DNA of 64,000 bases from assembly GCA_944385995.1 (NCBI GenBank), contig CALWZL010000006.1, positions 16,388-80,387 of the forward strand. Direction: 5' to 3'. A program made the position numbers and the translations under genes. The notes beneath the pieces were generated by a model that did not search any database, was not told the DNA's origin, and saw only the letters and a program-made list of their open reading frames with translations. Every line of letters begins with the position of its first letter. Position 1 is the stretch's first letter. The stretch is from an uncultured Faecalibacterium sp. Lineage in GTDB: Bacteria > Bacillota > Clostridia > Oscillospirales > Ruminococcaceae. Shown here piece after piece: positions 42,319 to 50,688 of the stretch.

Positions 42319-43335
42319 ATGAGGCCCAAAGTCATCGCACACCGCGGCGCATCCTATCTGGCGCCCGAAAACACCCTGGCCGCCTTCCGCCTGGCTGCCA
42401 GCATGGGGGTGGATGGAATCGAGTTTGACACCCTGCTCACCGCGGACAATCAGTTGGTGGTTCACCATGAATATATTACCGACCTGCACTGTTCCGTTCA
42501 TAAGGTCATTCCCCAGACCACCCTGGAAGAACTGAAAACCCTGGATTTCGGCAGCTGGAAAGGGGAGCGCTGGGCCGGCGAACCCATTCCCACCTTTGCC
42601 GAGGCGCTGGAAGCCTGCAGCAGTGTGGATACCATTCAGGTGGAGTTCAAGTCTCCCCTGGGCGCCAATGCCACCACCGACCAGGACGCCTATGCCGAGC
42701 GGATTCTGGAAGAGGTGGAACGTTCCGGCCTGGCCGATAAAATCATTGTGACTTCCTTCAACCACGGGATTCTCAGCCGGGTCAAGCGGCTGTCTCCCCA
42801 GCAGCGGGTGGGGGTGCTGACCCTGAACTCGGTGGACTCCTACCTGGCACCGCCCCCCGCCCTGCTCCAGTCTCTGGGCCTGGAAAACAGCCTGCCCGAC
42901 GAGGAAGAGGCCACCCGCACCCTGCTGGAAATGGCCCAGAACGCCTCCCTGGACGAAGAAAACGTCAATCCGGCCCGCTGGACCATGGACCGGCTGTGGG
43001 CGATTACCTCGGACTATCCGGGCCAAAACCTCTTTGAACTGCTCCAGAGTCTGCTGTCCCAGCACAACCTGGCCTCCTACATTTCCAGCCTGGACTTCAG
43101 GCCCGAGGTCCTCAGCTGCCAGTACAACACCTGTTTCCGGGACCGGGACCTGGTCCAGCAGGTGCAGGCCATGGGGATTGAAGTGGCGCCCTGGCCGGTG
43201 GATGGGCTGTACGATCTCCAGAGCATTCTGGACATGGAGCCTGTCTCCATCGTCACCAACCGCCCCGAGCGGCTGCTCCAGATGCTGGATCCCGCCTTCA
43301 CCATGCCCGAGGCCGCCGCGGCCATGCTGGCCTGA
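42319..43335 (+). CDS. Glycerophosphodiester phosphodiesterase
   Basis: A 338-residue cytoplasmic GDPD. It has the signature HRGASYLAPENTLAAF (catalytic His near residue 8 and Glu18), metal-binding GIEFDTLLTADNQLVVHHE, and a C-terminal VAPWPVDG-type strand. It hydrolyses glycerophosphodiesters to glycerol-3-phosphate and an alcohol. It is about 80 residues longer than the minimal 250-residue family because of a mid-domain extension (LGLENSLPDEEEATRTLLEM region). It is a single-gene unit. Confidence 0.9.
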   Translation: MRPKVIAHRGASYLAPENTLAAFRLAASMGVDGIEFDTLLTADNQLVVHHEYITDLHCSVHKVIPQTTLEELKTLDFGSWKGERWAGEPIPTFAEALEACSSVDTIQVEFKSPLGANATTDQDAYAERILEEVERSGLADKIIVTSFNHGILSRVKRLSPQQRVGVLTLNSVDSYLAPPPALLQSLGLENSLPDEEEATRTLLEMAQNASLDEENVNPARWTMDRLWAITSDYPGQNLFELLQSLLSQHNLASYISSLDFRPEVLSCQYNTCFRDRDLVQQVQAMGIEVAPWPVDGLYDLQSILDMEPVSIVTNRPERLLQMLDPAFTMPEAAAAMLA

Positions 43336-43361
43336 CTGCGCCAAAATTCCTCTCATTTCTA

Positions 43362-43434
43362 CGGATTTGTCACCATTTCGATCTTGACAAATCCGCTTTC
43401 TTTTCCGATAATGGTTTTGTATCGAATTGTTTTT
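43362..43434 (+). promoter_or_regulatory. marR promoter and operators
   Basis: TTGACA (43384-43389), 17-bp spacer and GATAAT (43407-43412). A perfect inverted repeat CGGATTTGTCA/TGACAAATCCG (43362-43372 and 43385-43395) covers the -35. After the -10, the reverse strand reads AACAATTCGATACAAAAC, close to the box after the ABC promoter. Confidence 0.75.
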
Positions 43435-43496
43435 ATGCGGACAGTTCGAGGCAAAAACCATCTGCCGCATTTGATCCATTCAAAGGAGTAAACGGA

Positions 43497-43994
43497 ATGG
43501 CCATCCAACAACCACACCTTGCCCTTCCCGTGGAAGAGGCTCTGTTCAAAAAGGCCCCCAAGGACCTGCCCCAGGTCGTCCCGGCCCAGATCCGCCGGGT
43601 CAACAATCTGATCTCCCGCCGCGTCAACTATTACAGCCGTCTCAACGGCGTGGAAGATGTCACCGTCATGCACGGCTGGATTCTGGCTTTTCTCTATGAG
43701 TCCCGGGACCGGGAAGTATTTCAGCGGGACATCGAGCGGGCCTTCTCCATCACCCGCTCCACGGTCACCAACATCCTCCAGCTGATGGAGAAAAAGGGCT
43801 ATATCCGCCGGATGAGCGTCCCCCAGGATGCCCGGCTCAAGCGGCTGGTCCTGACCGAAGCGGGCGCCCAGGCCCATCAGCAGATCATGCTGAGCCTGCG
43901 CCAGACCGACCAGTTCATCTCCAGTCTTTTGACCGAGGAGGAAAACGCCGAGCTGCTCCGCCTCCTCAACAAACTGCGGGCCGGCCTGGAGTGA
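43497..43994 (+). CDS. MarR-family regulator of the ABC exporter
   Basis: A 165-residue winged-helix protein. The DNA-binding part (about 70-120) includes DIERAFSITRSTVTNILQLMEKKGYIRR and the wing PQDARLKRLVLT (segments quoted separately), with terminal helices for dimerisation. It has an N-terminal extension of about 30 residues. It is followed 208 bp later by the two ABC genes, and both promoters share operator-like sequences, so it probably represses itself and the exporter. The start follows AAAGGAGTAAACGGA. Confidence 0.9.
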   Translation: MAIQQPHLALPVEEALFKKAPKDLPQVVPAQIRRVNNLISRRVNYYSRLNGVEDVTVMHGWILAFLYESRDREVFQRDIERAFSITRSTVTNILQLMEKKGYIRRMSVPQDARLKRLVLTEAGAQAHQQIMLSLRQTDQFISSLLTEEENAELLRLLNKLRAGLE

Positions 43995-44041
43995 GTCTCC
44001 GGCTCTGTTGAACAATCTGTGAACAGACTTTGAAACCTTTC

Positions 44042-44112
44042 CCAAACCGGTTGACATCCGGTTTGGCTTTGGCTACAATGTTCGATGCAAAACAAATTTG
44101 TTCGAGAACAAA
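44042..44112 (+). promoter_or_regulatory. ABC exporter promoter and MarR operators
   Basis: TTGACA (44051-44056), 17-bp spacer and TACAAT (44074-44079). A perfect repeat CCAAACCGG/CCGGTTTGG (44042-44050 and 44058-44066) brackets the -35. TTTGTTC-GA-GAACAAA (44097-44112) overlaps the start region, preceded by GTTCGATGCAAAAC shared with the marR promoter. Confidence 0.75.
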
Positions 44113-44202
44113 CAATCTAGCATCCAGGGACCATGCCGGTTTTCCAAAGGGCCGTGCCGACGGCCTGCCTGCATGGCCCCAGAAATTTAGGAGGAATGAC
44201 CC

Positions 44203-45954
44203 ATGATTAAAAAGTTGGCCTCCCATCTCGGCGAGTACAAAAACGCCGCGCTCGTCACGCCGTTTTTGTCCGCGCTCGAGGCCATCATGGACGTTCTGCT
44301 CCCCCTTCTGATGTCCTATATCATCGACCAGGGCATTGAGAAAGGAGACATGAACGCCGTCCTCAAATATGGCCTGCTCACCTTCCTGGTGGCATTGTTT
44401 GCGTTGTTCCTGGGCCTGACAGCCGGCCGGATGGCGGCCAAGGCGTCAGCCGGCTACGCCGGGAACCTGCGCGACGCCATGTTTGAGCGAATCCAGCACT
44501 ATTCGTTCACCAACATCGACAAGTTCTCCACGGCCGGCCTGGTCACCCGTATGACCACCGATGTCACCAACGTGCAGAACGCCTTTCAGATGCTGATGCG
44601 GATGTGTGTGCGTGCCCCGGTTCACCTGGTTTTTGCCCTGATTATGGCGGTCATCATCAACCCCCATCTGACCGGCATCTTCCTGGTGGCCATCCTGTTC
44701 CTGGTGGTGGTGCTGGCCTGCATCATGTTCCCCACCATCAAGATTTTCGACCGGGTTTTCAAGAACTACGACAATCTGAACGCCTCGGTTCAGGAAAACG
44801 TGGCCGCCATCCGGGTGGTCAAGAGCTTCGTCCGGGAACAGCACGAGGACGACAAGTACACCAAGGCCTGCCAGGACCTGTACAACCAGTTCGTCAAGGC
44901 TGAGAGCCGCCTGAGCTTCAACAACCCCTCGATGCTGGTGGCCGTCTACGGCTGCAACCTGGCCCTGTCCTGGTTCGGCGCCCACTTCGTTCTGAACGGC
45001 ATCATCACCACCGGCCAGCTCAACGCCCTGTTCGGCTATGTCATGAACATCCTGGCCTCCCTGATGATGCTGAGCATGGTCTTTGTCATGCTGAGCATGT
45101 CGGTGGCCTCCTGCCACCGCATCATCGAGGTGCTGGACGAAACCACCGACCTGCCCCCCGCCAAGAAGCCCGTCAACCAGGTCAGGGACGGCAGCGTCGA
45201 ATTCGACCATGTCACCTTCAAGTACAAGCACGGCACCGGCAGCCCAGTTCTCAGCGACATCTCCTTCCGCATCAAGCCGGGCGAGACTCTGGGCATCATC
45301 GGCGGCACCGGCAGCGCCAAATCCTCCCTGGTCCAGCTGATTCCCCGCCTGTATGACGTGGCCGAAGGCACTGTCCGGGTGGGCGGCGTGGATGTCCGGG
45401 ACTACAATCTGGACGTTCTCCGCCACGATGTCTCGATGGTGCTGCAAAAGAACGTTCTGTTCTCGGGCACCATCCTGGATAACCTCCGCTGGGGCGACGA
45501 AAACGCCACCGAGGCCGAGTGCATCGAGGCCTGCAAGCTGGCCTGCGCCGATGAGTTCATCGAGCGCTTCCCCGACAAGTACAATACATGGATTGAACAG
45601 GGCGGCTCCAACGTCTCGGGCGGCCAGAAACAGCGTCTGACCATCGCCCGCGCCCTGCTGCGCAAACCCAAAGTCCTGATTCTGGACGACTCCACCAGCG
45701 CAGTGGATACCGCCACCGACGCCAAGATCCGCCAGGCCTTCCGTGAGAAGCTGCCCGGCACCACCAAGATCATCATCGCCCAGCGCATCTCCTCGGTGCA
45801 GGATGCCGACCGCATCCTGGTGCTGGACAACGGCCGGATTGACGGCCTGGGCACCCACGAGGAACTGCTGGCCACCAACAAGATCTATCAGGAAGTCTAC
45901 ACCAGCCAGACCCAGGGCGGCGGCGACTTCGACAAACAGGGAGGTGAGGAATAA
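44203..45954 (+). CDS. ABC exporter half-transporter, degenerate-site subunit
   Basis: A 583-residue subunit with six membrane helices (1-320) and a nucleotide-binding domain. Walker A is GGTGSAKSS, signature NVSGGQKQR and Walker B LILDDSTSAVD. The Asp in place of the catalytic Glu after Walker B marks the non-catalytic site of heterodimeric exporters (BmrC/TM287 type). It forms a pair with the next gene. AGGAGGAATGACCC precedes the ATG. The substrate is unknown; drug or lipid export is typical. Confidence 0.93.
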   Translation: MIKKLASHLGEYKNAALVTPFLSALEAIMDVLLPLLMSYIIDQGIEKGDMNAVLKYGLLTFLVALFALFLGLTAGRMAAKASAGYAGNLRDAMFERIQHYSFTNIDKFSTAGLVTRMTTDVTNVQNAFQMLMRMCVRAPVHLVFALIMAVIINPHLTGIFLVAILFLVVVLACIMFPTIKIFDRVFKNYDNLNASVQENVAAIRVVKSFVREQHEDDKYTKACQDLYNQFVKAESRLSFNNPSMLVAVYGCNLALSWFGAHFVLNGIITTGQLNALFGYVMNILASLMMLSMVFVMLSMSVASCHRIIEVLDETTDLPPAKKPVNQVRDGSVEFDHVTFKYKHGTGSPVLSDISFRIKPGETLGIIGGTGSAKSSLVQLIPRLYDVAEGTVRVGGVDVRDYNLDVLRHDVSMVLQKNVLFSGTILDNLRWGDENATEAECIEACKLACADEFIERFPDKYNTWIEQGGSNVSGGQKQRLTIARALLRKPKVLILDDSTSAVDTATDAKIRQAFREKLPGTTKIIIAQRISSVQDADRILVLDNGRIDGLGTHEELLATNKIYQEVYTSQTQGGGDFDKQGGEE

Positions 45955-47879
45955 TGGCTGAACAGAATGTCAGAACCGTCCAGGGCCCCCGCGGCGGCAT
46001 GGCCGGACGGCCCCGTCCCAAAGTTGCCAACCCCGGCAAACTGCTGAAACGGATTATGGGCGAGGTGTTCAAGCACTACGCCCCCCACTGCGTCATCGTT
46101 CTGATCTGCATTTTCCTCAGCGCGTTCGCCAACGTCCAGGCCAGTCTGTTCCTCCAGACCCTGATTGACGATTACATTTCCCCCATGCTCCAGCAGCAGA
46201 CCCCCGACTTCGGGCCCCTGATCGGCGCCCTGCTCAAGATCGGCTTCATCTATCTGGTGGGCGTTCTGGCCTCCTGGGCCAATGCCCGCATCATGGTCAA
46301 TGTGACCCAGGGCACCATGCGGAATATCCGCATTGAGCTGTTCACCCATATGGAGAGCCTGCCCATCCGCTACTTTGACACCCATCCCCACGGCGACATC
46401 ATGTCGGTGTACACCAACGACGTGGACACCCTCCGTCAGATGATTAGCCAGAGCATCCCCCAGCTGATTTCCAGCGTCATCACCATCCTGTCGGTGTTCA
46501 TCAGCATGTGCATCCTGGATATCCCCATGACGGTTCTGACCATGTGCATGGTGGCCCTGATGCTCTTCTGTTCCAAGAAGATCAGCGCCCAGAGCGGCAA
46601 GTACTTCATCTCCCAGCAGCGGGACCTGGGCGCCGTCAACGGCTACATCGAAGAGATGCTGGAAGGTCAGAAGGTGGTCAAGGTCTTTACCCACGAGGAC
46701 AAGACCCTGGCCGGCTTCCGGGAGCTGAACGGCAAACTGAAAGAGAGCTCCATCCGCGCCAACGGCTACGCCAACATCATGATGCCTGTCAATGCCCAGC
46801 TGGGCAACGTCAGCTATGCCCTCTGCGCCATTCTGGGCGCCGCCCTGGCGGTCAACGGCATTGGCGGCATAACCCTGGGCACCGTCATGGCCTTCCTGGC
46901 CCTGAACAAGAGTTTCAATATGCCCATCAGCCAGGTTTCGATGCAGGCCAACAGCGTCATCATGGCTCTGGCCGGCGCCGAGCGTATTTACGCCATGATG
47001 GATGCGCCCAGCGAGACCGACGACGGCTACGTCACCCTGGTCAACGCCAAGTATGACAAGGACAACAACCTGGTGGAGACCAGCGAGCGGACCGGCATCT
47101 GGGCCTGGAAACACCCCCATCACGACGGCACCCTCACCTATACCAAACTGGAGGGCGACATCCGGTTTGCAGCGGTGGACTTCGGTTACACCCCTGAAAA
47201 GACCGTCCTCCACGACATCAACCTCTATGGCCTGCCGGGCCAGAAGATCGCCTTTGTCGGCTCCACCGGTGCCGGCAAGACCACCATCACCAACCTCATC
47301 AACCGGTTCTACGACATCCAGGACGGCAAGATCCGCTACGACGGCATCAACATCCGCAAGATCAAGAAAGCCGATCTGCGCCGTTCTCTGGGCATCGTTC
47401 TGCAGGATACCCACCTGTTCACCGGCACCGTCATGGACAACATCCGGTATGGCCGTCTGGACGCCACCGACGAAGAGTGCGTCGTGGCCGCCCAGCTGGC
47501 CAACGCCGACGGCTTCATTCGCCGGCTGCCCGACGGCTACAACACCATGCTGACCGGCGACGGCGCCAACCTGTCCCAGGGCCAGCGGCAGCTGCTGGCC
47601 ATTGCCCGGGCCGCCGTGGCCGATCCCCCGGTGCTGATTCTGGACGAGGCTACCAGCTCGATTGATACCCGCACCGAGGCGCTGGTCCAGGCCGGCATGG
47701 ACGGCCTGATGTACGGCCGCACCACCTTCGTCATCGCCCACCGTCTGTCCACCGTCCGCAATGCCGACTGCATCATCGTTCTGGAACAGGGCCGCATCAT
47801 TGAGCGCGGCAGCCACGACGAACTGATCGCCAAAAAGGGCAAATATTACCAGCTCTACACCGGCAATCTGGCCGAGTAA
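45954..47879 (+). CDS. ABC exporter half-transporter, catalytic subunit
   Basis: A 641-residue partner. Following a 35-residue Arg/Pro-rich N-terminal extension, six membrane helices and a complete nucleotide-binding domain are seen: Walker A GSTGAGKTT, signature NLSQGQRQ and Walker B LILDEATSSID with a canonical Glu. The linker before the NBD (about residues 350-400, with KYDKDNNLVETSERTG) is an insertion usual for this subunit. Its ATG overlaps the stop of the first subunit by one base. Confidence 0.94.
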   Translation: MAEQNVRTVQGPRGGMAGRPRPKVANPGKLLKRIMGEVFKHYAPHCVIVLICIFLSAFANVQASLFLQTLIDDYISPMLQQQTPDFGPLIGALLKIGFIYLVGVLASWANARIMVNVTQGTMRNIRIELFTHMESLPIRYFDTHPHGDIMSVYTNDVDTLRQMISQSIPQLISSVITILSVFISMCILDIPMTVLTMCMVALMLFCSKKISAQSGKYFISQQRDLGAVNGYIEEMLEGQKVVKVFTHEDKTLAGFRELNGKLKESSIRANGYANIMMPVNAQLGNVSYALCAILGAALAVNGIGGITLGTVMAFLALNKSFNMPISQVSMQANSVIMALAGAERIYAMMDAPSETDDGYVTLVNAKYDKDNNLVETSERTGIWAWKHPHHDGTLTYTKLEGDIRFAAVDFGYTPEKTVLHDINLYGLPGQKIAFVGSTGAGKTTITNLINRFYDIQDGKIRYDGINIRKIKKADLRRSLGIVLQDTHLFTGTVMDNIRYGRLDATDEECVVAAQLANADGFIRRLPDGYNTMLTGDGANLSQGQRQLLAIARAAVADPPVLILDEATSSIDTRTEALVQAGMDGLMYGRTTFVIAHRLSTVRNADCIIVLEQGRIIERGSHDELIAKKGKYYQLYTGNLAE

Positions 47880-47934
47880 TCCAGACCTTTCCGGCCGGTC
47901 CTCTTTGGGACCAATGCAGGGAGTTTTTGTCTGG

Positions 47935-47963
47935 CCCCGTTCCCGCTGGGAACGGGGTTTTTT
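47935..47963 (+). terminator. ABC operon terminator
   Basis: CCCCGTTCCC-GCT-GGGAACGGGG followed by TTTTTT. Confidence 0.9.
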
Positions 47964-47994
47964 GGCGTTTTTCCGGAAAAACCGATTTTCTCTC

Positions 47995-48027
47995 TTTAAA
48001 CCTGCGGCGTTTTATTGTACAATAAAA
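47995..48027 (+). promoter_or_regulatory. HAD phosphatase promoter with palindrome
   Basis: TTTAAA (47995-48000), 17-bp spacer and TACAAT (48018-48023). The -10 sits in the perfect 18-bp palindrome TTTTATTGTACAATAAAA (48010-48027), a candidate operator. Confidence 0.6.
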
Positions 48028-48061
48028 GCCGAGACTGTTATGAGAAGGAGAAACGCTCTGT

Positions 48062-48889
48062 ATGGCGAAATCGGATATCCGGGTGCTGGCCCTCGATCTG
48101 GACGGCACCCTCACCAATGACGACAAACAAATCACCCCCCGCACCCGTGCGGCTCTGGATGCGGCTCTGGCCCAGGGGGTCACGGTGGTGCTGGCCTCCG
48201 GCCGGCCCACCGCCGGTGTGACCCCGGTGGCCCAGGATCTGGGACTGGGCCAGCCCGGCCGGGCCGGGGCCATTCTGGCCTACAATGGCGGCGCCATTGT
48301 GGACTGCGGCCCCGGTCACCGGGTTCTGTGGCATCAGGACCTGCCCGCCCCGATGGTCCCTGCCCTCTGCGCCTTTGCCCGGGAACAGAATGTAGCCATC
48401 GTCACCTACAACAGCGAAGGGATTGTCACCGAGCGGCCCGAGGACCCCTGGGCCCAGCGGGAGGGCTTCACCAACAAGCTGCCCATGATCGGGGTGGACA
48501 ATCTGGCCGCCTACGTCAATTACCCGGTGAACAAGATGCTCATCACCCTGGACCCGGTCCGTCTGCCCCACGTTCTGAAGGCCGGTCTGGAGCGCTTTGC
48601 AGGCCAGATTGACCTGTACCCTTCCAGCCCCTTCTTCATTGAAGCGGTGCCCCTGGGGGTGGCCAAGGACCACAGCCTGGCGGCCCTGCTGGACCGGATG
48701 GGCCTGACCCGGGACAACCTGATGGCCTGCGGCGACGGGATGAACGACCGCTCGATGATCCGCTATGCGGGGGTAGGCGTGGCCATGGCCAACGCCGAGG
48801 GCCCCGTCAAGGCCGAGGCCGACTATGTGACTGCCGCCGACAACAACCACGACGGCGTTGCGGAAGCGGTCGAGCGATTCATACTATAA
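48062..48889 (+). CDS. Cof-type HAD-IIB phosphatase
   Basis: A 275-residue haloacid-dehalogenase hydrolase. Motif I is ALDLDGTL (Asp12, Asp14), motif II ASGRP, motif III Lys in the GVAKDHSL region, and motif IV GDGMNDRSMI. A large C2 cap lies between. These enzymes dephosphorylate sugar phosphates or flavin nucleotides; the substrate is not predictable. GAGAAGGAGAAACGCTCTGT precedes the start. Confidence 0.92.
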   Translation: MAKSDIRVLALDLDGTLTNDDKQITPRTRAALDAALAQGVTVVLASGRPTAGVTPVAQDLGLGQPGRAGAILAYNGGAIVDCGPGHRVLWHQDLPAPMVPALCAFAREQNVAIVTYNSEGIVTERPEDPWAQREGFTNKLPMIGVDNLAAYVNYPVNKMLITLDPVRLPHVLKAGLERFAGQIDLYPSSPFFIEAVPLGVAKDHSLAALLDRMGLTRDNLMACGDGMNDRSMIRYAGVGVAMANAEGPVKAEADYVTAADNNHDGVAEAVERFIL

Positions 48890-48891
48890 GA

Positions 48892-49908
48892 ATGGGGAAC
48901 AATATCATCATGCCTCAGCGCAATTTGGTTATCTTTGATTTGGAATGGAACATCGGCTACCATCCCTACACCTTCAACTATCACGGCGTGGAACAGACCC
49001 TGCGGGGCGAGATCATCGAGATCGGCGCGGTCAAGATCGATGAGACCGGCAAGGTCCTGGACACCTTTTCGATTCACCTGCGGCCCCGGATCTTCCGCAA
49101 GCTGCAGCACCACATCGCCAAGGTCACCGGCCTGACCCAGGCCGACCTGGACCGGGGCGAACCGATTTTGCAGGGCCTGCGCCGGTTCATGAAATGGTGC
49201 GGCCCGGATGCCGAGTTTGCCGAATGGGGACTGGACGACGTGCCGGTCCTGAAGCAAAATCTTTTCCTCTGCAACCTGGACGAGAGTCATCCCACCGTCT
49301 GGTACAATTTGCAGCAGATTTTCCTCAGCCAGTACCCCCGCAAGGAGGGGGACGGCCTGACGCTGGAGAGCGTGGTCACCCGTCTGGGCCTGCCCACCGA
49401 CCGGCCCTTCCATGACGCTTTGTCCGACGCCCTCTACACCGCCGACATCTGCCGCTCCATCGACCTGCCCCGGGGCCTGGCCGAATATCCCTCCGAGGAG
49501 GAACAGCTCCGTCAAAGCCTCTGTCCGCCTCCGGGGGATTACCGGGATTTCCAGCTGTGGGAAGGCTATGTGGAGCAGTTCGCCTGGCGGAACGATCCCA
49601 ACCTCCTCGCCGCGGCCTGTCCAGCCTGCGGCGAGCCCCTGACCCCGGATGAAATCTGGCTCAAGAAGGGCAGCAACAGCTGGTACACCCTGGCCCAGTG
49701 CTCCCGCTGCGCCGGCACCGACAGCGAAGCGGGACAGGGGGTCTTTCTGCGGTACAAGCTGGCCCGGCGGGACGGCCTTCACTGGACCTACGCCCGCTGC
49801 CTCCAGATGCCCACCGAGGACCTGCTGACCAAATGGCACAAGCAGCGCCGCCAGCAGATGGAGCGGCTCCACGCCGCCGAGGCCCGGGCCGCCGCCAAGG
49901 AGGAATAA
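48892..49908 (+). CDS. DEDDh 3'-5' exonuclease with C-terminal zinc-ribbon-like region
   Basis: A 338-residue nuclease. The RNase T/DnaQ fold (10-190) shows Exo I IFDLEWN (Asp16, Glu18), Exo II WGLDDVPVL and Exo III HDALSDALYT. Residues 240-290 carry CPAC and CSRC pairs that could bind zinc, and the tail is Arg/Ala rich and helical. It follows the HAD gene by 2 bp, so it is likely co-transcribed. The ATG at 48892 has a poor ribosome site; an ATG at 48910 is an alternative. The role in RNA or DNA processing is unknown. Confidence 0.85.
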   Translation: MGNNIIMPQRNLVIFDLEWNIGYHPYTFNYHGVEQTLRGEIIEIGAVKIDETGKVLDTFSIHLRPRIFRKLQHHIAKVTGLTQADLDRGEPILQGLRRFMKWCGPDAEFAEWGLDDVPVLKQNLFLCNLDESHPTVWYNLQQIFLSQYPRKEGDGLTLESVVTRLGLPTDRPFHDALSDALYTADICRSIDLPRGLAEYPSEEEQLRQSLCPPPGDYRDFQLWEGYVEQFAWRNDPNLLAAACPACGEPLTPDEIWLKKGSNSWYTLAQCSRCAGTDSEAGQGVFLRYKLARRDGLHWTYARCLQMPTEDLLTKWHKQRRQQMERLHAAEARAAAKEE

Positions 49909-49939
49909 CCATCGTCTTTTTGTCTCTTGGTGCAGGAAC

Positions 49940-49968
49940 TTGACAATTCGTTCACTGGTTTGTCATAT
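49940..49968 (+). promoter_or_regulatory. Promoter of the VTT membrane protein
   Basis: TTGACA (49940-49945), 17-bp spacer and TCATAT (49963-49968). A second -10-like TATACT lies at 49977. Confidence 0.6.
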
Positions 49969-50014
49969 TCACCGGGTATACTAGAGACAGTCGCAAACGA
50001 TGGGAGGACGGTAC

Positions 50015-50617
50015 ATGGAAGAAACGCTTCTGTATTGGAGCAATCAGATTACATCGCTGGAATTTTGGGAGTCCCTGCTGGACAGTTTTGTGGGGCTGGG
50101 CCCCTTTGTTCCCATCCTGCTGGCGATGGTGGAATCTTTCGTACCTCCCCTGCCCCTGATCGCCATTGTGGCCCTGAATGTGGCCGCCCACGGCCCCGTC
50201 ATGGGCTTTCTGTACAGCTGGTGCGGCGTGGCTCTGGGCGGCATTGTGATGTTCACCTTTTGGCGCCGGGTGGTCAAGCGCTTTTTCTGGCGCCATGCCA
50301 GCAAGTACAAGTGGTTCCGCAAGGCCCAGGGCTGGGTCAGCAACTGTGACACCTCCACCCTGTTTACCCTGGCCATGCTGCCCTTTACCCCCACCTCCTT
50401 TCTGCACCTGGCCTTTGGCATCTCGGATTTCGATGGGCGGCGGTATGCCGTGGCCCTGCTGGCCGGCAAGTTTGTGATGGTGGCCATGATGGCCATTTTC
50501 GGCGAGTCTCTGACCAACGCCCTGGAAAATCCCCTCTATCTGATTCTGGCGGTGGCCCTCTGGGTCGGGATGTACTTTGCCTCCAAAATCTTCTGCCGCC
50601 GTCACAACCTGGATTGA
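50015..50617 (+). CDS. VTT/DedA-family membrane protein
   Basis: A 200-residue protein of the SNARE-associated/TVP38 (VTT) family. It shows the re-entrant motif region FVPPLPLIAIVALNVA and a second LPFTPTSFLHLAFGIS, with four to five membrane helices. Related DedA proteins are undecaprenyl-phosphate or phospholipid flippases. The start at 50015 follows GGGAGGACGGTAC. It converges with the MoxR gene over a shared terminator. Confidence 0.85.
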   Translation: MEETLLYWSNQITSLEFWESLLDSFVGLGPFVPILLAMVESFVPPLPLIAIVALNVAAHGPVMGFLYSWCGVALGGIVMFTFWRRVVKRFFWRHASKYKWFRKAQGWVSNCDTSTLFTLAMLPFTPTSFLHLAFGISDFDGRRYAVALLAGKFVMVAMMAIFGESLTNALENPLYLILAVALWVGMYFASKIFCRRHNLD

Positions 50618-50626
50618 CCCAAATAC

Positions 50627-50669
50627 AAAAGCCCGCACAGCCTCTCAGGAGGCTCGGTGCGGGCTTTTT
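50627..50669. terminator. Bidirectional terminator between VTT and MoxR genes
   Basis: AAAAGCCCGCAC.GCCTC-tcag-GAGGC..GTGCGGGCTTTT. A- and T-runs flank both sides, serving the two convergent genes. Confidence 0.85.
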
Positions 50670-50688
50670 GTTTGCAGATGGTTTTTTT

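Noticed and set aside
43341-43371. AAAATTCC and TTCTACGGATT before marR, similar to the AraC half-sites
   Set aside because: The spacing is about 11 bp rather than 21 and the order is not preserved. The better explanation is the marR inverted repeat starting at 43362.
45954-47879. Fusion or frameshift between the two ABC genes
   Set aside because: Both have complete membrane and ATPase domains, and the one-base overlap is normal for a heterodimer operon.
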